From: Berberis thunbergii
Taxonomy: Eukaryota; Streptophyta; Magnoliopsida; Ranunculales; Berberidaceae
Length of the DNA stretch: 64,000 nt
Reading direction: 5' to 3'
Assembly (NCBI GenBank): GCA_003290165.1
Contig: QNQO01002056.1
Location: 62,001 to 126,000, forward strand
Position numbers and translations under genes: made by a program. A model generated the notes under the pieces. The model worked only from the letters and a program-made list of their open reading frames with translations. It ran no database searches and was not told where the DNA came from. Shown here one piece after another: positions 1 through 10,324 of the stretch (positions are counted from its first letter, which is position 1; each line of letters opens with the position of its first letter).

Positions 1-345
1 ATGAGATTATGCAATGTTAGTACACTTTATTTCCAAATTTTGAAAATCCAAAACTCATTGAAGAGATCATGCTTGAAATATGTCACAAGTTACTAATACG
101 TAGGGTTGTTTAACTCAAAAACCATATACACTCAGGGTGTATTTCATGGCACATATTGTTTCCATATTTAACTGATGGGGATATGAATCCAATATACACC
201 AATAAACATTTTCAAAATTTGTAGCTTTCAATGATTCCTATTTTGATAAAGTCATTGAAATTTTTTGATTAACCAAGGGTGTGAAGTTTTAAAATTCCTA
301 CGATTAAAGTTTTGCAGAAATAGAATGAAATCAGAAACAACTGAC
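1..345. other. AT-rich non-coding, probable trehalase intron
   Basis: No protein motif or RNA gene was recognised. Because the trehalase-like exon on the minus strand ends at about 346 with a splice donor, this stretch would be its first intron in minus-strand order. The next exon is not in the window. Confidence 0.4.
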
Positions 346-940
346 CTGATTACCCAATACGAATCCCAATAATAAACCTCTCTAAACATGGAACCTGGAA
401 TCATGACTGGCCTTGGCAAACGCAGCAGAGTATGCAATTCAGGATTTTTGAAGACATCATTGCCTACTTTTTTACTCGAATTCTTCCACAATGAGTGCAC
501 CTCCAATGCCCAATCCCGAACTTTGGAATTCTCCACTTTGGGCAAAAACCCAATTGGTTCAACCACAAAATCAACAGGGTTATGGTACACCAAATCACTC
601 CCTGCATCATTCAACAACATATCAATGAACCCATTGAGATCATGAACCGAAACTGATCCATTTTTGGATTTATGCAACTCATTAAAGGCCTCTTCCACTT
701 TAGACAAATTGACTTCAAAGAGACGTCCACGTATTGCTTGGGATCAAAGCTGACATTCCCATAAGTGTTCAGCGCGGTCTCTTGAAGTCGTTCGAGGAAG
801 GCGATAAATGGGGTGGTGGGCTTGATGGAGTTGGTGTTGCAGAGTGGTGAAGATTGGGTGAGTTCCATAGTAATGAAGAAAAGGGTTAGTCAGATAAGAA
901 GTGAGGAATTAAGGGAAATTGTTGAGTGGGATTTCGCCAT
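346..940 (-). pseudogene. TRE1: Trehalase exon 1, frameshifted relic
   Basis: Trehalase (GH37) hydrolyses trehalose to two glucoses; the plant enzyme is a plasma-membrane or apoplastic protein. Minus-strand reading gives a start (MAKSHS) at 940 and an N-terminal region with FLERLQETAL and FDPKQYVDVSL, then VEEAFNELHKS, and finally the trehalase signature region PGSMFREVYYWDSYWVIR. In that signature the usual Arg after PG-Gly/Ser is Met. Coding sequence jumps frame between about 890 and 868 and again near 709-720, so the protein cannot be made from one frame. The last Arg codon is followed by a GTCAGT donor at 345, consistent with the end of exon 1. Only about the first quarter of the usual 550-600 residues is present and no later exon is visible. 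The family assignment is firm; pseudogene status follows from two frameshifts in a short exon. Confidence 0.8.
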
Positions 941-1308
941 TGTTGCAGTAACATTTTGGGATGAAGATGATTTGAATATAAGGAGAAATGAAGATGAAGA
1001 ATAAGAAAAAGAAAAAAGACGCCATATGAAATAATTAAGAGAAATGAATGATTTGAACATGATTTGAATCTTGTCACCTGTAACTTCTGCAATTTGGATT
1101 GTAATATGGAATAAACTCACTATCTTTTTACACGTTAGGCTCTAACATGGTTGTGATAGCTAAGCTAGGAATCTAGGATTGTAAGTTAATCATTATAAAA
1201 TTAACTTATAATTTTTTACACGTTAGGCCGTATTGTGCAATTTGGATTATTGTTTATTCTATTTCTACAGGTATGGTTCATAGCATTGACATACATTAAC
1301 ATCAATAT

Positions 1309-1600
1309 ACTCGCAAACATCCATTGCACTGTCATAAATTATCGGCATCATCATGGCATGCACCTCAGCCAAACAAAGGGCTTTGATCTTACAGTATATT
1401 CAGCAACAAGCTTTGCGAAGGAAGAAGTCTTGTTTTCTAACAACTTACAATAAGGCCTGTTGAAAAAAAAATGTAAAATAAAATAAAGCACCTTACAAGA
1501 AAAAGAATAAACAAAACATTATACTACCCCTAGACTGCGGACTATAAGACCCAAAATACTAAGATAATCATGTATTGGCGCAGTAATCCATTATAGACTA
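1309..1600 (-). pseudogene. Duplicated scrap of an ABCC transporter last exon
   Basis: This block is a diverged copy of 33,930-34,245, sharing the stretch around AACATCCATTGCACTGTCAT and the downstream GGCGCAGTAATCCATT. On the minus strand at about 1387-1456 it reads LLENKTSSFAKLVAEYTVRS, the usual C-terminus of plant ABCC3-type transporters. Compared with the copy at 34 kb it lacks the bases coding the start of the exon and the normal stop region. It is a broken fragment, not a gene. It sits just upstream (minus-strand sense) of the trehalase relic. Confidence 0.65.
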
Positions 1601-2126
1601 AGATTCAATTTTTTTTTTTTTTTTTTTTTTTTTACTTCATACCACAAAATATAAATGAAAGAGAGAATTAAACATGATATTACAATAATCACAACAATAA
1701 AAAAATGCCCATGCATGTTCATCTCAAGTTGAGAGTGTTACCTCAGGTGGGTGGGTTGTTATTCCTCTTTAAATTGTTCATTTTCTTCATTTCCTCATAT
1801 GATATGAGCATAAGGCACACCCTCATGTCTACAATAAATACACTTACGTCCACCACTATCATCTTTAAGTCTATTATCATTAGCTTCACTAAACTCATCC
1901 ATTTTCATGTAAAAAATAATTTCCAACAAGCTTTTTTCAAACAAAGTTGAGGAACTAGCTAGAAAAGAGAGAAAAGTCAATGGAGTTGCGAAAGGACTAG
2001 AGAAGCTGGTGATGGGCATCATTACGGGAGCTTGAGAGGGAGAAAAAGACCCTGCGAGTGCGAGGAGAAGGGTTGTTTTGGCAACCCTAATTCGATCGAA
2101 ATTTGTTTTACCTGTGACAAACATGT
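1601..2126. other. Non-coding stretch with a long T-run
   Basis: A 25-base T-run occupies about 1609-1633, exactly where the otherwise similar copy at 34.25 kb has no run. It could be a slipped homopolymer or the poly(A) of a small minus-strand insertion. A minus-strand open frame crosses 1795-2193, but it has no recognised domain and runs over the boundary of the retro-insertion, so I do not call it a gene. Confidence 0.35.
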
Positions 2127-2141
2127 TTTGGACACTCTTTT
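2127..2141. repeat. Target-site duplication, copy 1 (15 bp)
   Basis: TTTGGACACTCTTTT here is repeated exactly at 4890-4904 and brackets the minus-strand retro-insertion. The run of T that follows is the poly(A) tail of the insert read on the opposite strand. Confidence 0.85.
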
Positions 2142-4889
2142 TTTTTTTTTTTAATTTGGGATGTTTACCCATTTTATTCAAATAAAAATCCACGCCCGAA
2201 GGCTACATGACTGACCCAATAGGGTGAACCAAAAAAGCCGAAACAAACCTCACAAAAGATAAGATGCACCAATACAAGCCTAGACAATCAGTCTATGTAC
2301 CTTCTATTTTCTGTCCTAGTTCTATTGGATTTTCGGGGACAAAGACTGATCTTTGGTGTGGCGCCTCTTATTCATCTTTTCGTCTGACAAAGCCCCTAAA
2401 TCCAATTCAATGTTCGCTACCTGTGGATCAGGCTCAGCTTCTGAGTTGACGTCATCACTGTCCTCACTAGGAATCTCGAGTGTACTGAGGTCAAATATCG
2501 GCGGTCGAAGTTGCCTATTTGCTCTGAACGAAGATAAAGCCTGAGTCAAGGTGTCTCCGATTCTTTTATAATCCGGTGAAGTTTTGATAGCATATTTGTC
2601 AAAATGTCTCTTTAACTTGAGCAGAGACTGCAAATCATCATCCGAGAATTCCTGCACTTGCTGACCCTGTGTAGCGTCCCCTAGCTCTGTGCTAGTAGCA
2701 CCGAAATTGCAAGGCGCTGGCTGAGGCGAAACCACGACCCCTGTCTTGGTGCAGGGCGCATGCTGGGGCGAGGCCACTTCCGCTGCCTTGGTGCAGGGCG
2801 CTGGCTGAGGCGAGATTCTGCTCTCTGGTGTGGTGCATGGCGTGGCATTATCGCAGGCCACGTCCACTGCCTTGGTGCAGGGCGCTGGCTTGGGCGAGGC
2901 CGTGGCCTCTGGCTTGAGGCAGATCGCTGGCTGGGGAGAAGTCACGGCCCCTCGTGAAGGGTAGAGCACTGGCTGCTGCGAGACCGGTTCTGGCGGAATA
3001 GCGGACCGGCTCAACGCCCCCGCTGTGAAGATTGCATCGCTCGGCCTCCCTAGATCAGCATGCATCACTGTAGCGTTGGCCTCGTCTCGCGACACTGCCA
3101 CAAGGATATTCTTAGAAAGGCTATTGTCGGTGTTCCCCGAGTCGACTGCATCCTCCTGTAGCAACGACTGTGCGTGTGGACCAATGACATTCTCAATCTC
3201 CGAAATTGTATACCCTGCCTCCAAGAGGCAATCCTCCGTAGATTCTGGTACAACCGCGGCGCTGTCATGAGCCATTGTCTTGCCCACTAGCTGCTGATCC
3301 TCTTGAGCACCATCATCTTCATCGATATTCTCTAAAAGTGATTCAAATTTGTTGGACAACACCACCGTTGCCGGAGTAATGGCCACTGGCCTCTGATCCC
3401 CAATTTCCTCGGTAATCTCCGCACCCTTGTCATTTTTTACACCACTCGTACCCACTTCGCGGATGGGTAATTGTTCTTTTTTGGTAATTGGTATGTAGAG
3501 TTGCGTGACAGTAGTGGTTTCGACTGTAGGTTTGACCGCCTTCGCCGCTGTACCTAGGTCAGAAACACGCCCACCACCCGTTAGGCCCAACTTTTTTCTA
3601 CAAGAGTCCTCCTGATGTCCTATCAAGGAGCAAAAATCACAATATTTGAAGCCTGGGTATTCTATCTTCTGCCAGAAACCCCTATTATTAGCCCTGTCAA
3701 TCCAAACTCTAGTTGGTAATTTCTCCGCCAAAGTCATCTCCACGCAAACACGGGCAAAACCCGGGCGCGATAGGCATCGAGTATGATCATCCATCCGCAA
3801 GAAGCCACCAAAAGAATTCACAATTGCTTTCAAAATAGGGGGATGAAATAAATGCAAAGGCAAGTTAGGAAGCTCTACCCACAATGGCACCGATATCGGG
3901 TCCTCCTTCAAACTGAAACCATCATGCCAACGGAAAGCTTTGAACCGAACTCCTCAAATAAAAAAGGAGTCTCTCGATAAAACTTTCTTGGCTTCCACCT
4001 CGGATTGAAGACGAACTAACACGTGCCGCTGATTCAGTAAACCAAGCGAAAGTTCTCCTAGGATTCCCCAAGTTCTGTGGATCGAATCTCGGATATCGTC
4101 CAGTGTTGGTCGATAGCTAGAGAACTTCAGAACAATCACATGTTTTTCCATGAAAGCTTCGCCACGTACTTCATCTGTGGCCGTCAGTCCAATTGCTGGC
4201 GCTCCCTCTTTGCGGAACCGAGTTCCTTCTACCTGATCATCCGCAACTTCGTCCACCAAGATTTTACCCAAAATCTGAGCGAAAGAGGGTTTACCCGTTC
4301 CCCCGTAACCAGGTCCTCCCGCCGTGGAAGGAGGGATGGTGGCCGGCGGCGCCGACATCGCAGCCATTAGCCCTGCATCCAAAATACGAAAATACGAAAA
4401 CCTCTACAAACAAACCAAGCTCCAAGTTGCAAAGCACTTTCCTGTGAAGCAACGAGAGATGACTCTTCTGACTTGGTGCTTATAATGATCAGAGGCCTTG
4501 CTCAATATTTTACTGGAGAAGGATCAAAGAAACACACAAGACCAACATAATAAATCAAGCTTAAGATCGAGAGAAGGAAGAGATCGAACAGAGTCCCCTG
4601 CCGCCGCCACCTAGATCTGCTAGGGTTGGGAACCAACAGCCGCCGCTTGGACGCTTCAAGGCCGCGGGAACGATCGGCTTCACGACAGCGAGATCGACCG
4701 GCTCTCCCAGCCGTCTCTGCCCGGAGATCGTTCGGCTATATCAGAGCGGCTTCACCGCGAGATCGAACGGCTTTAAGGCCTGCGAGATCGACCGGACGCT
4801 GCCTCCAAGGTCGCGAGATCGAGGTGAGCAGATCCGTCGAGGCCAGGGCGAGGTCTCTTCTCAGGCGAGGTCTCTCTCTCTGTTTGAGA
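2142..4889 (-). mobile_element. Non-LTR retro-insertion carrying only an ORF1-type gene
   Basis: About 2.75 kb is bounded by a perfect 15-bp target duplication and ends (minus sense) in poly(A), the signature of target-primed reverse transcription. The 5' part (4890 down to about 4400) is GC-rich with repeated GAGATCGA-type words and ends in GAGAGAGAGA, like a LINE leader. The body codes for a DUF4283/zinc-knuckle protein (2322-4382). A 180-bp 3' region with AATAAAAT precedes the tail. No endonuclease or reverse transcriptase is present, so it is either an internally deleted L1-type LINE or a mobilised ORF1-only transcript. Confidence 0.8.
2322..4382 (-). pseudogene. LINE ORF1-like protein: DUF4283 plus CCHC zinc knuckle, one in-frame stop
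   Basis: Two adjacent minus-strand reading frames in the same phase (3957-4382 and 2322-3953) are separated by one TGA at 3954-3956, about 687 codons in all. The first part starts MDAGLMAAMS and has the DUF4283 features KPSFAQIL, HVIVLKFSSYRP and GILGELSLGLL. The second continues with FRWHDGFSLKEDPISVPLWVELPNLP and then a zinc knuckle CDFCSLIGHQEDSC (C-X2-C-X4-H-X4-C). Such proteins are the nucleic-acid-binding ORF1 products of plant L1-type LINEs. The C-terminal half is low complexity, with several copies of an SPQPAPCTK-type motif at about 2700-2960, then an acidic tail. A copy needs the TGA suppressed or ancestral, so I call it a pseudogene. Confidence 0.75.
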
Positions 4890-4904
4890 TTTGGACACTC
4901 TTTT
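4890..4904. repeat. Target-site duplication, copy 2 (15 bp)
   Basis: An exact second copy of the 15-bp word at 2127-2141, marking the 5' side of the minus-strand insertion. Confidence 0.85.
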
Positions 4905-5357
4905 ATTAGTGGTGTCATTGAGCAAGTAAAAAAAAAGTGGTGGTGTAAAAAGTTGGGGTCTTCCAAGAAATATTTGTGCGCGCAGATGGAATTTTGGGCT
5001 AGATTGGGTTGGGTTGTGAGAGAAGACAGATGACTTGTGATGTAATGAGAAAGATTTTATGGATTAGTAGAAAGGAAATATAGGTGGTTTTAATTATCTT
5101 TGAGAATTGAAATTAGAGAATTTGAAAGCATCAATGAATTGATTATGCTATTTGTACTTGGGTTAAACAAAAAAAACTTGAAGTTGAAGATGATGATGAC
5201 CTTAGTTTGAGGATCCAAAATATATCACAAACCACCAAATTTATCGAGACCACCAATAAGAGGTTTTAATATGTGTCACGAATTTGTATCATTAGCACCA
5301 AAAGGAAAACAATAATAATAATGATGATAAATAAATACCTTTAACTACAATTGTTGA
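4905..5357. other. AT-rich spacer
   Basis: No gene, RNA or repeat was recognised. The segment near 5335-5357 (CCTTTAACTACAATTGTTGA) resembles 46,424-46,445, so the two loci share an older repeat. Confidence 0.3.
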
Positions 5358-5366
5358 GTTATAATT

Positions 5367-5556
5367 GGAAAATTCTAGGGGTCGAGGGAGGGAACGAGGG
5401 AGGGAGCGAGGGATGGGTGGAAGCCACCCATCTGTCTCGTGATGAGCATCATTGCATATCTCAAATTTGATACACTCATCTCGAGGCGGATGGATGGTTA
5501 CCACCCATCCCTCGCCCCCTTTCCCTCGCTCCCTCCCTCGCTCTGTAGCAAAGCTC
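5367..5556. mobile_element. Foldback MITE, copy 1, 9-bp TSD
   Basis: A 190-bp GC-rich palindromic element is flanked by GTTATAATT at 5358-5366 and 5557-5565. It begins GGAAAATTCTAGGGGTCGAG and ends with CTCGCTCTGTAGCAAAGCTC. Both arms carry GGGAGCGAGGG and GATGGGTGG words in opposite orientation, so a transcript would fold into a long hairpin. It is a member of the family also at 13.5, 23.5, 23.6/29.4, 34.4, 46.2, 46.7 and 49.3 kb. A 9-bp duplication suggests mobilisation by a Mutator-type transposase. Confidence 0.75.
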
Positions 5557-5558
5557 GT

Positions 5559-5567
5559 TATAATTTT
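5559..5567. repeat. 9-bp TSD of the MULE, left
   Basis: TATAATTTT immediately precedes the left terminal inverted repeat and is repeated exactly at 11364-11372. It overlaps the right target duplication of the adjacent MITE, so the MULE landed against that MITE. Confidence 0.85.
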
Positions 5568-6606
5568 CAATAATTCTAGCTGGCTTGGGAGGTGCGCCTG
5601 GGTGGCTGCCTGGACACTCCCTGGCACGCGCTCGGGACCCTCCCAGGCATGTGCATGATGAAGGTCGGATTTCTATTGCCAAAATTTTTCACCAAAATTT
5701 CGAACCCTAACTCTTTCAAAACCAAAATTGAAACCGAAATTGGGGAAAATTTTTGAAGAATCGACAGAGCTTTCAACATTTTGAGAGAGAAGAAGAATGG
5801 ATCGAGAGAGAGAAAAAAAAATTGAAATCAGAAATTTTGGTTTTTCACCTTCATTTTGGCTCCAAACAGACTCCAGACCTCTCCTCCTCCTCAATGCTCA
5901 GATCTCCATCGCACAACAGAAACTCCCTCCCCACCCTCTCCCCATCGTCGACTCCACCGAATCAAGAAAAGAGAAGAAGCTCCCTCGCCCATTCCCTTGA
6001 AGAAGAAATCCCCATTCGAAAAGTTTCTTGTCGATTTCTCAACACTACAAAGGTAAGTCCCTCTATGATTTCTTGTTGATTCCTCTTTGTGGGTTTTTAG
6101 ATCTAGGGTTTCTACTGACTTTTTGTGTTGATTTCAAAGGGTGGGGTTCTAGATCTAGATCTAGGGTTTCAGTGTAGAGGTTGGCGTAAAACTGAATAGT
6201 ATGGTGAGTGATTTGTTGCTTATCAACAATAATTGTGCCTTGCACCTTGAGAGAGTGAATAGAGTTGAAAATTTTTCTGAAGTTTGCCACTTTTTGAAAT
6301 TATTTGGAGCATGAATCCCCAAACTTGCCCCATTTTGCACCTGATTTCTTCTTCCATTCCATTGAGTGTGTTCTCTGTTCAGTATCTTGTTGAGAAATTA
6401 GAGAAAGTGGTAAGAGAAATTAGCTGTTATTGCTTACAAAATCTTTGACATTTGAGCTTTGGTATAAGAAAATTCACATCCGTAAATAGCCTGAAGAAAG
6501 TGACACAATATTGCTTCTTTCAGTCACTTGTTAGGATTGTATTTTTGTTGATTTTAAACAGGGTGCTAGCATTTCTGCAATGATTTCATACGCTATAAAT
6601 TCATCA
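5568..6606 (+). repeat. Left terminal inverted repeat of the MULE
   Basis: It matches the reverse complement of 10,325-11,363 with scattered mismatches, from CAATAATTCTAGCTGG to the GCTATAAATTCATC word near 6590-6605 where the arms diverge. The outer 100 bp is GC-rich; inside lies a purine-rich leader and a good splice donor (CAAAGGTAAGT) at about 6047-6057. The arm therefore looks like a promoter plus first non-coding exon, as is known for Mutator TIRs. A 108-codon open frame (5753-6079) occurs in both arms but resembles no family I know. Confidence 0.85.
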
Positions 6607-6850
6607 GAAAAAGTATGCCAAATATGACCTTAGTATGAACTATCAAGGCCCTATTTGGAAGTAAGAGCTCTTTTTCATTTAGATACACACCTTATGTAGA
6701 CAAGTGCTAGTACTGTATTTTAATTTGTATAACTCTTGCTCATAATAAGTAACTAAACCGTTGTCTTTCACGTATCTTAATCTCTTAATAAGATAGTGAT
6801 TTTCATGTATCTAAGCTCAATAGCATTATACTGTATAATGGATTGTGCAG

Positions 6851-7544
6851 ATTCATAGTGGTCTATTTCCTATCAGGTAAAAACTTTACTCTCTATATTA
6901 ACCTGCACGCTTTGTTTTTTTTCCCTCATGCCATGGCCCCATTAATAGAATGATGTAACAGGTATGAGCCTGAGTTCTTCTTCAATGTAATCAATGGTCG
7001 TGACATTGTGTCTTGGGGGCAGTTGATCGTAGTAGAATTGATGGGCAAAGCGATGAACTTATTGGATTTGTCACTGCACGTATTGTTGTAGCAAAAGAAA
7101 GCGAGGTTTGAATATTTAATTTGACAAAAGCATAAATTTACCATTACATTATGTGTGCAAAGTTACAAGCCATTGCCCTGACAGATAGGAGATATGCTAT
7201 CTTAGACGGCAGATCAAACTCTAATTTATATACTGACACTGGGGGTGATAGAATTTTACAAAAATCTTGGAATAGGTATGCATTTTTATCCTCCCTCCCT
7301 CCCCAGTTTCTTTTGTTTATACATCTTAATGATTCCAAAAATATTTGTTTGCATTTGCAGCCTCTCAACTTATTTGAGAGGTCATCAAATATGTATCAAC
7401 TCTTCCTTCCTGCCGAGCAGTTTATTTGCATGTTATTGCTTACAATAAACCTGCCATCTATTTCTATAAGAAAATGGCATTCAAGTGCATTCAGAGATTG
7501 GCAAACTTTTATTACATCAAGGGCCAGCACTATGATTCATATTT
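6851..7544 (+). pseudogene. Captured MCC1/NAA60-like GNAT acetyltransferase fragment, four exons
   Basis: Four exon pieces with splice borders read as the plant MCC1 / NAA60-type N-acetyltransferase, which acetylates protein N-termini or histones. Exon 6851-6876 gives IHSGLFPIR; 6962-7105 gives YEPEFFFNVINGRDIVSWG, then after a one-base deletion VDRSRIDGQSDELIGFVTAR; about 7190-7275 gives TLIYILTLGVIEFYKNLGI; 7361 to about 7544 gives EVIKYVSTLPSCRAVYLHV and YNKPAIYFYKKMAFKCIQRL. The GNAT core beta strands are present, but the acetyl-CoA loop (usually R-x-x-G-I/L-A) reads KNLGI. The N-terminus and C-terminus are missing. Besides the deletion there is a TGA in the last exon (LI-stop-EV). Retained introns show the capture was from genomic DNA rather than cDNA. 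Confidence 0.8.
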
Positions 7545-7594
7545 GGTATCTAGTGTAACCAGTATGCTGTTTCAGAATATTATCACTGGTTCAG

Positions 7595-7730
7595 GTTGCA
7601 GCTGAGCTCACTGAAGAGAGACACAGACTGTTCGAATGCCCAGAATTGACTTTCATGGATCCAGAATGGTTTATTAGTCTAGAGTTGCACATGAAACTCG
7701 ATCCCTTTAGTACTGCAAATAGTTCTTAAA
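7595..7730 (+). other. Possible third captured fragment, unidentified
   Basis: After a CAG acceptor-like site the plus strand reads VAAELTEERHRLFECPELTF followed by MDPEWFISLELHMKLDPF and a stop. The composition looks coding and does not continue the acetyltransferase. I do not recognise the protein. It could be a third captured exon or chance. Confidence 0.3.
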
Positions 7731-9005
7731 CTCGTACTAATGGAGGTTGTTCATGTTTAATTGTTCTTTGGAAGATCGTTAGCATCATTTATAAGCTTAA
7801 TCATATTAAGGTGGCAGAAATCTATAAATTCATATGCCTCCATCGAGTGTTAAGTAGATGTAGTTGTTTTTTAGTAATATAAGTTCATTGATTCATACTG
7901 AAATACTGGAAGCAAATAGTATTCACTGCGAGGCTATGTAGTTTATAGCACCATACAAGACATTTTTACTCCATGATGATGTTTTCTTTTTTATGCACTG
8001 CAGGGACATGCAACCATTACTAGAGAGGCAATGAAGAAATGAAGCAAGCCTGCATGTAAGAAGGGATATGCAACCATTACTAGAGAGGCAATGAAGAAAT
8101 GAAGCAATTTGTATGCTTCCAACTTCTGCAGCTTGATGAGATGCTTGCAAAGCAGGGAGCCAAAATTAACATGGCAGGATCCTGTTTAAACAGGAAGGAA
8201 CATCATTACTATCTGTTTTAGAAACTGATTCACATTTCAATTTGTGAATATGATTGTATTGTATTGTCAGGAAACTGTATTGTAATACTATTTGTTTTAG
8301 AAACTGTTTTAGAACCTGTTTAAACAGCTTGAGAGTTTCTTTACTTTACATTTGCAATGTCAGGAAAATGATTGTATTGTATTGAAAGAATATGTTTGTA
8401 ACAAGGAAAAATGATTGTATTGTATCTAAAATTCAGCAACATTTTTTCAGCAACATCAATTTGAGAAAACTATCTGACAGAAAATTATCAGCAAATTAAA
8501 CAGAATGTAACAACAAATTTTCACTACGTTCATCAAATTGTCGAGCATCTATCTGACAGAAAATTCACAATTGAAACAAGAGAAATTCTCTGACAGAAAA
8601 TTCACAATTGAAACAAGAGAAATTATGAACTTAGATAAATAGCACGGATATGGAAAAACATAAAAGAAAGCAATAGGTGAATATGAACTTAGAGATATAT
8701 TTATTCACGCCAAAAATTATATTACAGATATCGATAGTTCGACAAAACTGGACCTTAATTTATTCACACCTTACAGACTGATAATACAAGGATGGAACTG
8801 CTAGCTTTCACTTCACTCTCAGACAGACAAGTACATCTGGATACAAGCCAGATACAAGCCGACACTAATATGATCAATACGGGCGATCATGCTGTCTCTG
8901 AGCGCAGAGAGATCTGCTGGTCTTGAGACACCCGGGTCGTTTTCCCATTTACACCCATAACAAACTTCCCACTACTTGGCTCAAACACTAACATAACATC
9001 TTCAA
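7731..9005. other. MULE interior without recognisable genes; 60-bp tandem duplication
   Basis: Mostly AT-rich. A 39-bp word starting ATGCAACCATTACTAGAGAG occurs at 8008-8046 and again at 8068-8106 (60-bp period). Short words such as AAATTCACAATTGAAACAAG are also locally repeated near 8560-8620, as is the ATTGTATTGTATTG phrase at 8250-8430. No coding motif was seen. Confidence 0.5.
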
Positions 9006-9822
9006 TCACGTCTCGTGTGACGGACTCGATTGTTCAGACTCAAAGAAATGCATCACTGCATTGTAAAATTGTTCCTCTTCGAACGGCTTTGACACATAAC
9101 CATCCATTCCACATTTCATGCACTTCTCGTGCGTCGCCTGGATCACATCAGCTGTCATGGCTAGTATTGGAGTGTGCCAGTGTTTTACATATCTCAAATT
9201 CTCACTACATGCTTCGCTTGTTTCAGTCTGCTTATTAATATCATTTTCTATGCAACGGACCTGTTGCTTATTAATATCATTTTCTATGCAACGAACCTGT
9301 CGTGTAGCTTCAAACCTGAAGAAATTGTGGAAGTTAATTGCAAGCATAATAACACACAATTGCAAAACTAGAGAAATCAAATTATAATGAACTATTCAGA
9401 ACAAGTGATCTCGGTAAATAAGAGCCAAAAACTGCATTCTTTCCATGTGGTTCTATTAAACTTAAATGATAGACATTGTGTGGAGGGGAGGGGGAAGGAA
9501 TTAGTAGAGCAAAAACTGAAATATTGAAAACAAAATGAAAAAGCATATAGCTTCACTTACCCATCCATCTCTAGCATTTGGAGATCCATGAAGCAGGCAT
9601 CAAAGTTATGGGGAGGCCGAAGCTTTGCTAAAGCAGCCTTGCTAAACTCGGCAGTCTCAGTTGAACTTGAAGTAGCCAATAGGAATACCTTTAGGTGGGT
9701 TTTAGAGAGTTTTTCATTACCACTTAGACGGAGCTCTTTGAGTATACAATGGAGAGCGGGAGATTTTTCCTTGTTCCATCCATCTTTATCAATAAGCACC
9801 ATGTCGAAAGGCATTTTTCCAC
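9006..9822 (-). pseudogene. Captured hybrid histidine kinase receiver fragment (AHK/CRE1 type)
   Basis: Minus-strand exon pieces 9561 to about 9822 and 9006-9315 match the C-terminal receiver region of plant cytokinin receptors. The upstream piece gives PFDMVLIDKDGW (receiver-like domain), LKVFLLATSSST, then abruptly PPHNFDACFMDLQMLEMDG, containing the phospho-accepting Asp with Leu in place of the usual Pro after Met. A GTAAGT donor and CAG acceptor join MDG to FEATRQVR. The second piece ends with WHTPILAMTADVIQATHEKC, then MKCGMDGYVSKPFEEEQFY and a stop. The first half of the true receiver is missing, as if deleted between two similar SKAALA/GKAALA stretches. A 39-bp tandem duplication (QVRCIENDINKQ twice) lies after FEATR. 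Sensor, kinase and His domains are absent. Confidence 0.85.
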
Positions 9823-10324
9823 TGATCACATGACAGTAAAAAAATAAATTTTTTTAGCTAAATCAAGCACAATGTTGTGTGCTATATAGTATATACATGA
9901 ACATTTCATGACAGAAAACAGAATTAATTTCTTTAACTTTTTTCTTTTCCTTTTTTATGGGTTAAGTAGGGATTATTTTGTATCCTAAATCTTGATGTGT
10001 TTTGTGAGGACAAGATTGGCATGATTACTTACAAACCACAAGAAAATATTTACCTGGTCTTGCAAGCATTTGATACATGCGAACACACTGCTTCCAGACT
10101 AGTGGCAATATCCACAGAAATTCACGAAATTGTCTACCAACTTAAAATACCTAGCATAGCTTAAAACCATGAAATCAAGAACTTCACTTTGGGATTAAGC
10201 ACACAGACATAAACATTTCAGCAAAACAAACAAGAAAATTGGTTAACAAAAACACCAATAAACACCAAACAAGAAAATGGGTTAACTTCAAAACCGATCA
10301 AACATTTCAGCAAAACAAGAAAAC
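9823..10324. other. MULE interior, non-coding
   Basis: AT-rich sequence between the histidine kinase fragment and the right inverted repeat. Part of it is probably the intron upstream of the captured exon (acceptor ATCAG just above 9822). Short repeats around AAACAAGAAAA at 10,230-10,320 are present. Confidence 0.4.

Noticed and set aside
1795..2193. 132-codon minus-strand frame
   Set aside because: It begins inside the retro-insertion, translates the poly(A) as a Lys run and then flanking DNA. It has no family resemblance.
2760..2957. Plus-strand frame with repeated GRG/LGAGRW units
   Set aside because: It is the antisense shadow of the SPQPAPCTK repeats in the minus-strand ORF1.
4626..5033. 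135-codon Arg-rich plus-strand open frame
   Set aside because: Lies antisense to the GC-rich leader of the retro-insertion and crosses its target duplication. It is composed of GAGATCGA-type repeats.
5753..6079. 108-codon open frame present in both MULE arms (also 10,852-11,178 on the minus strand)
   Set aside because: Duplication of the TIR explains its occurrence twice. It crosses a probable splice donor, has no domain, and overlapping frames of similar length exist.
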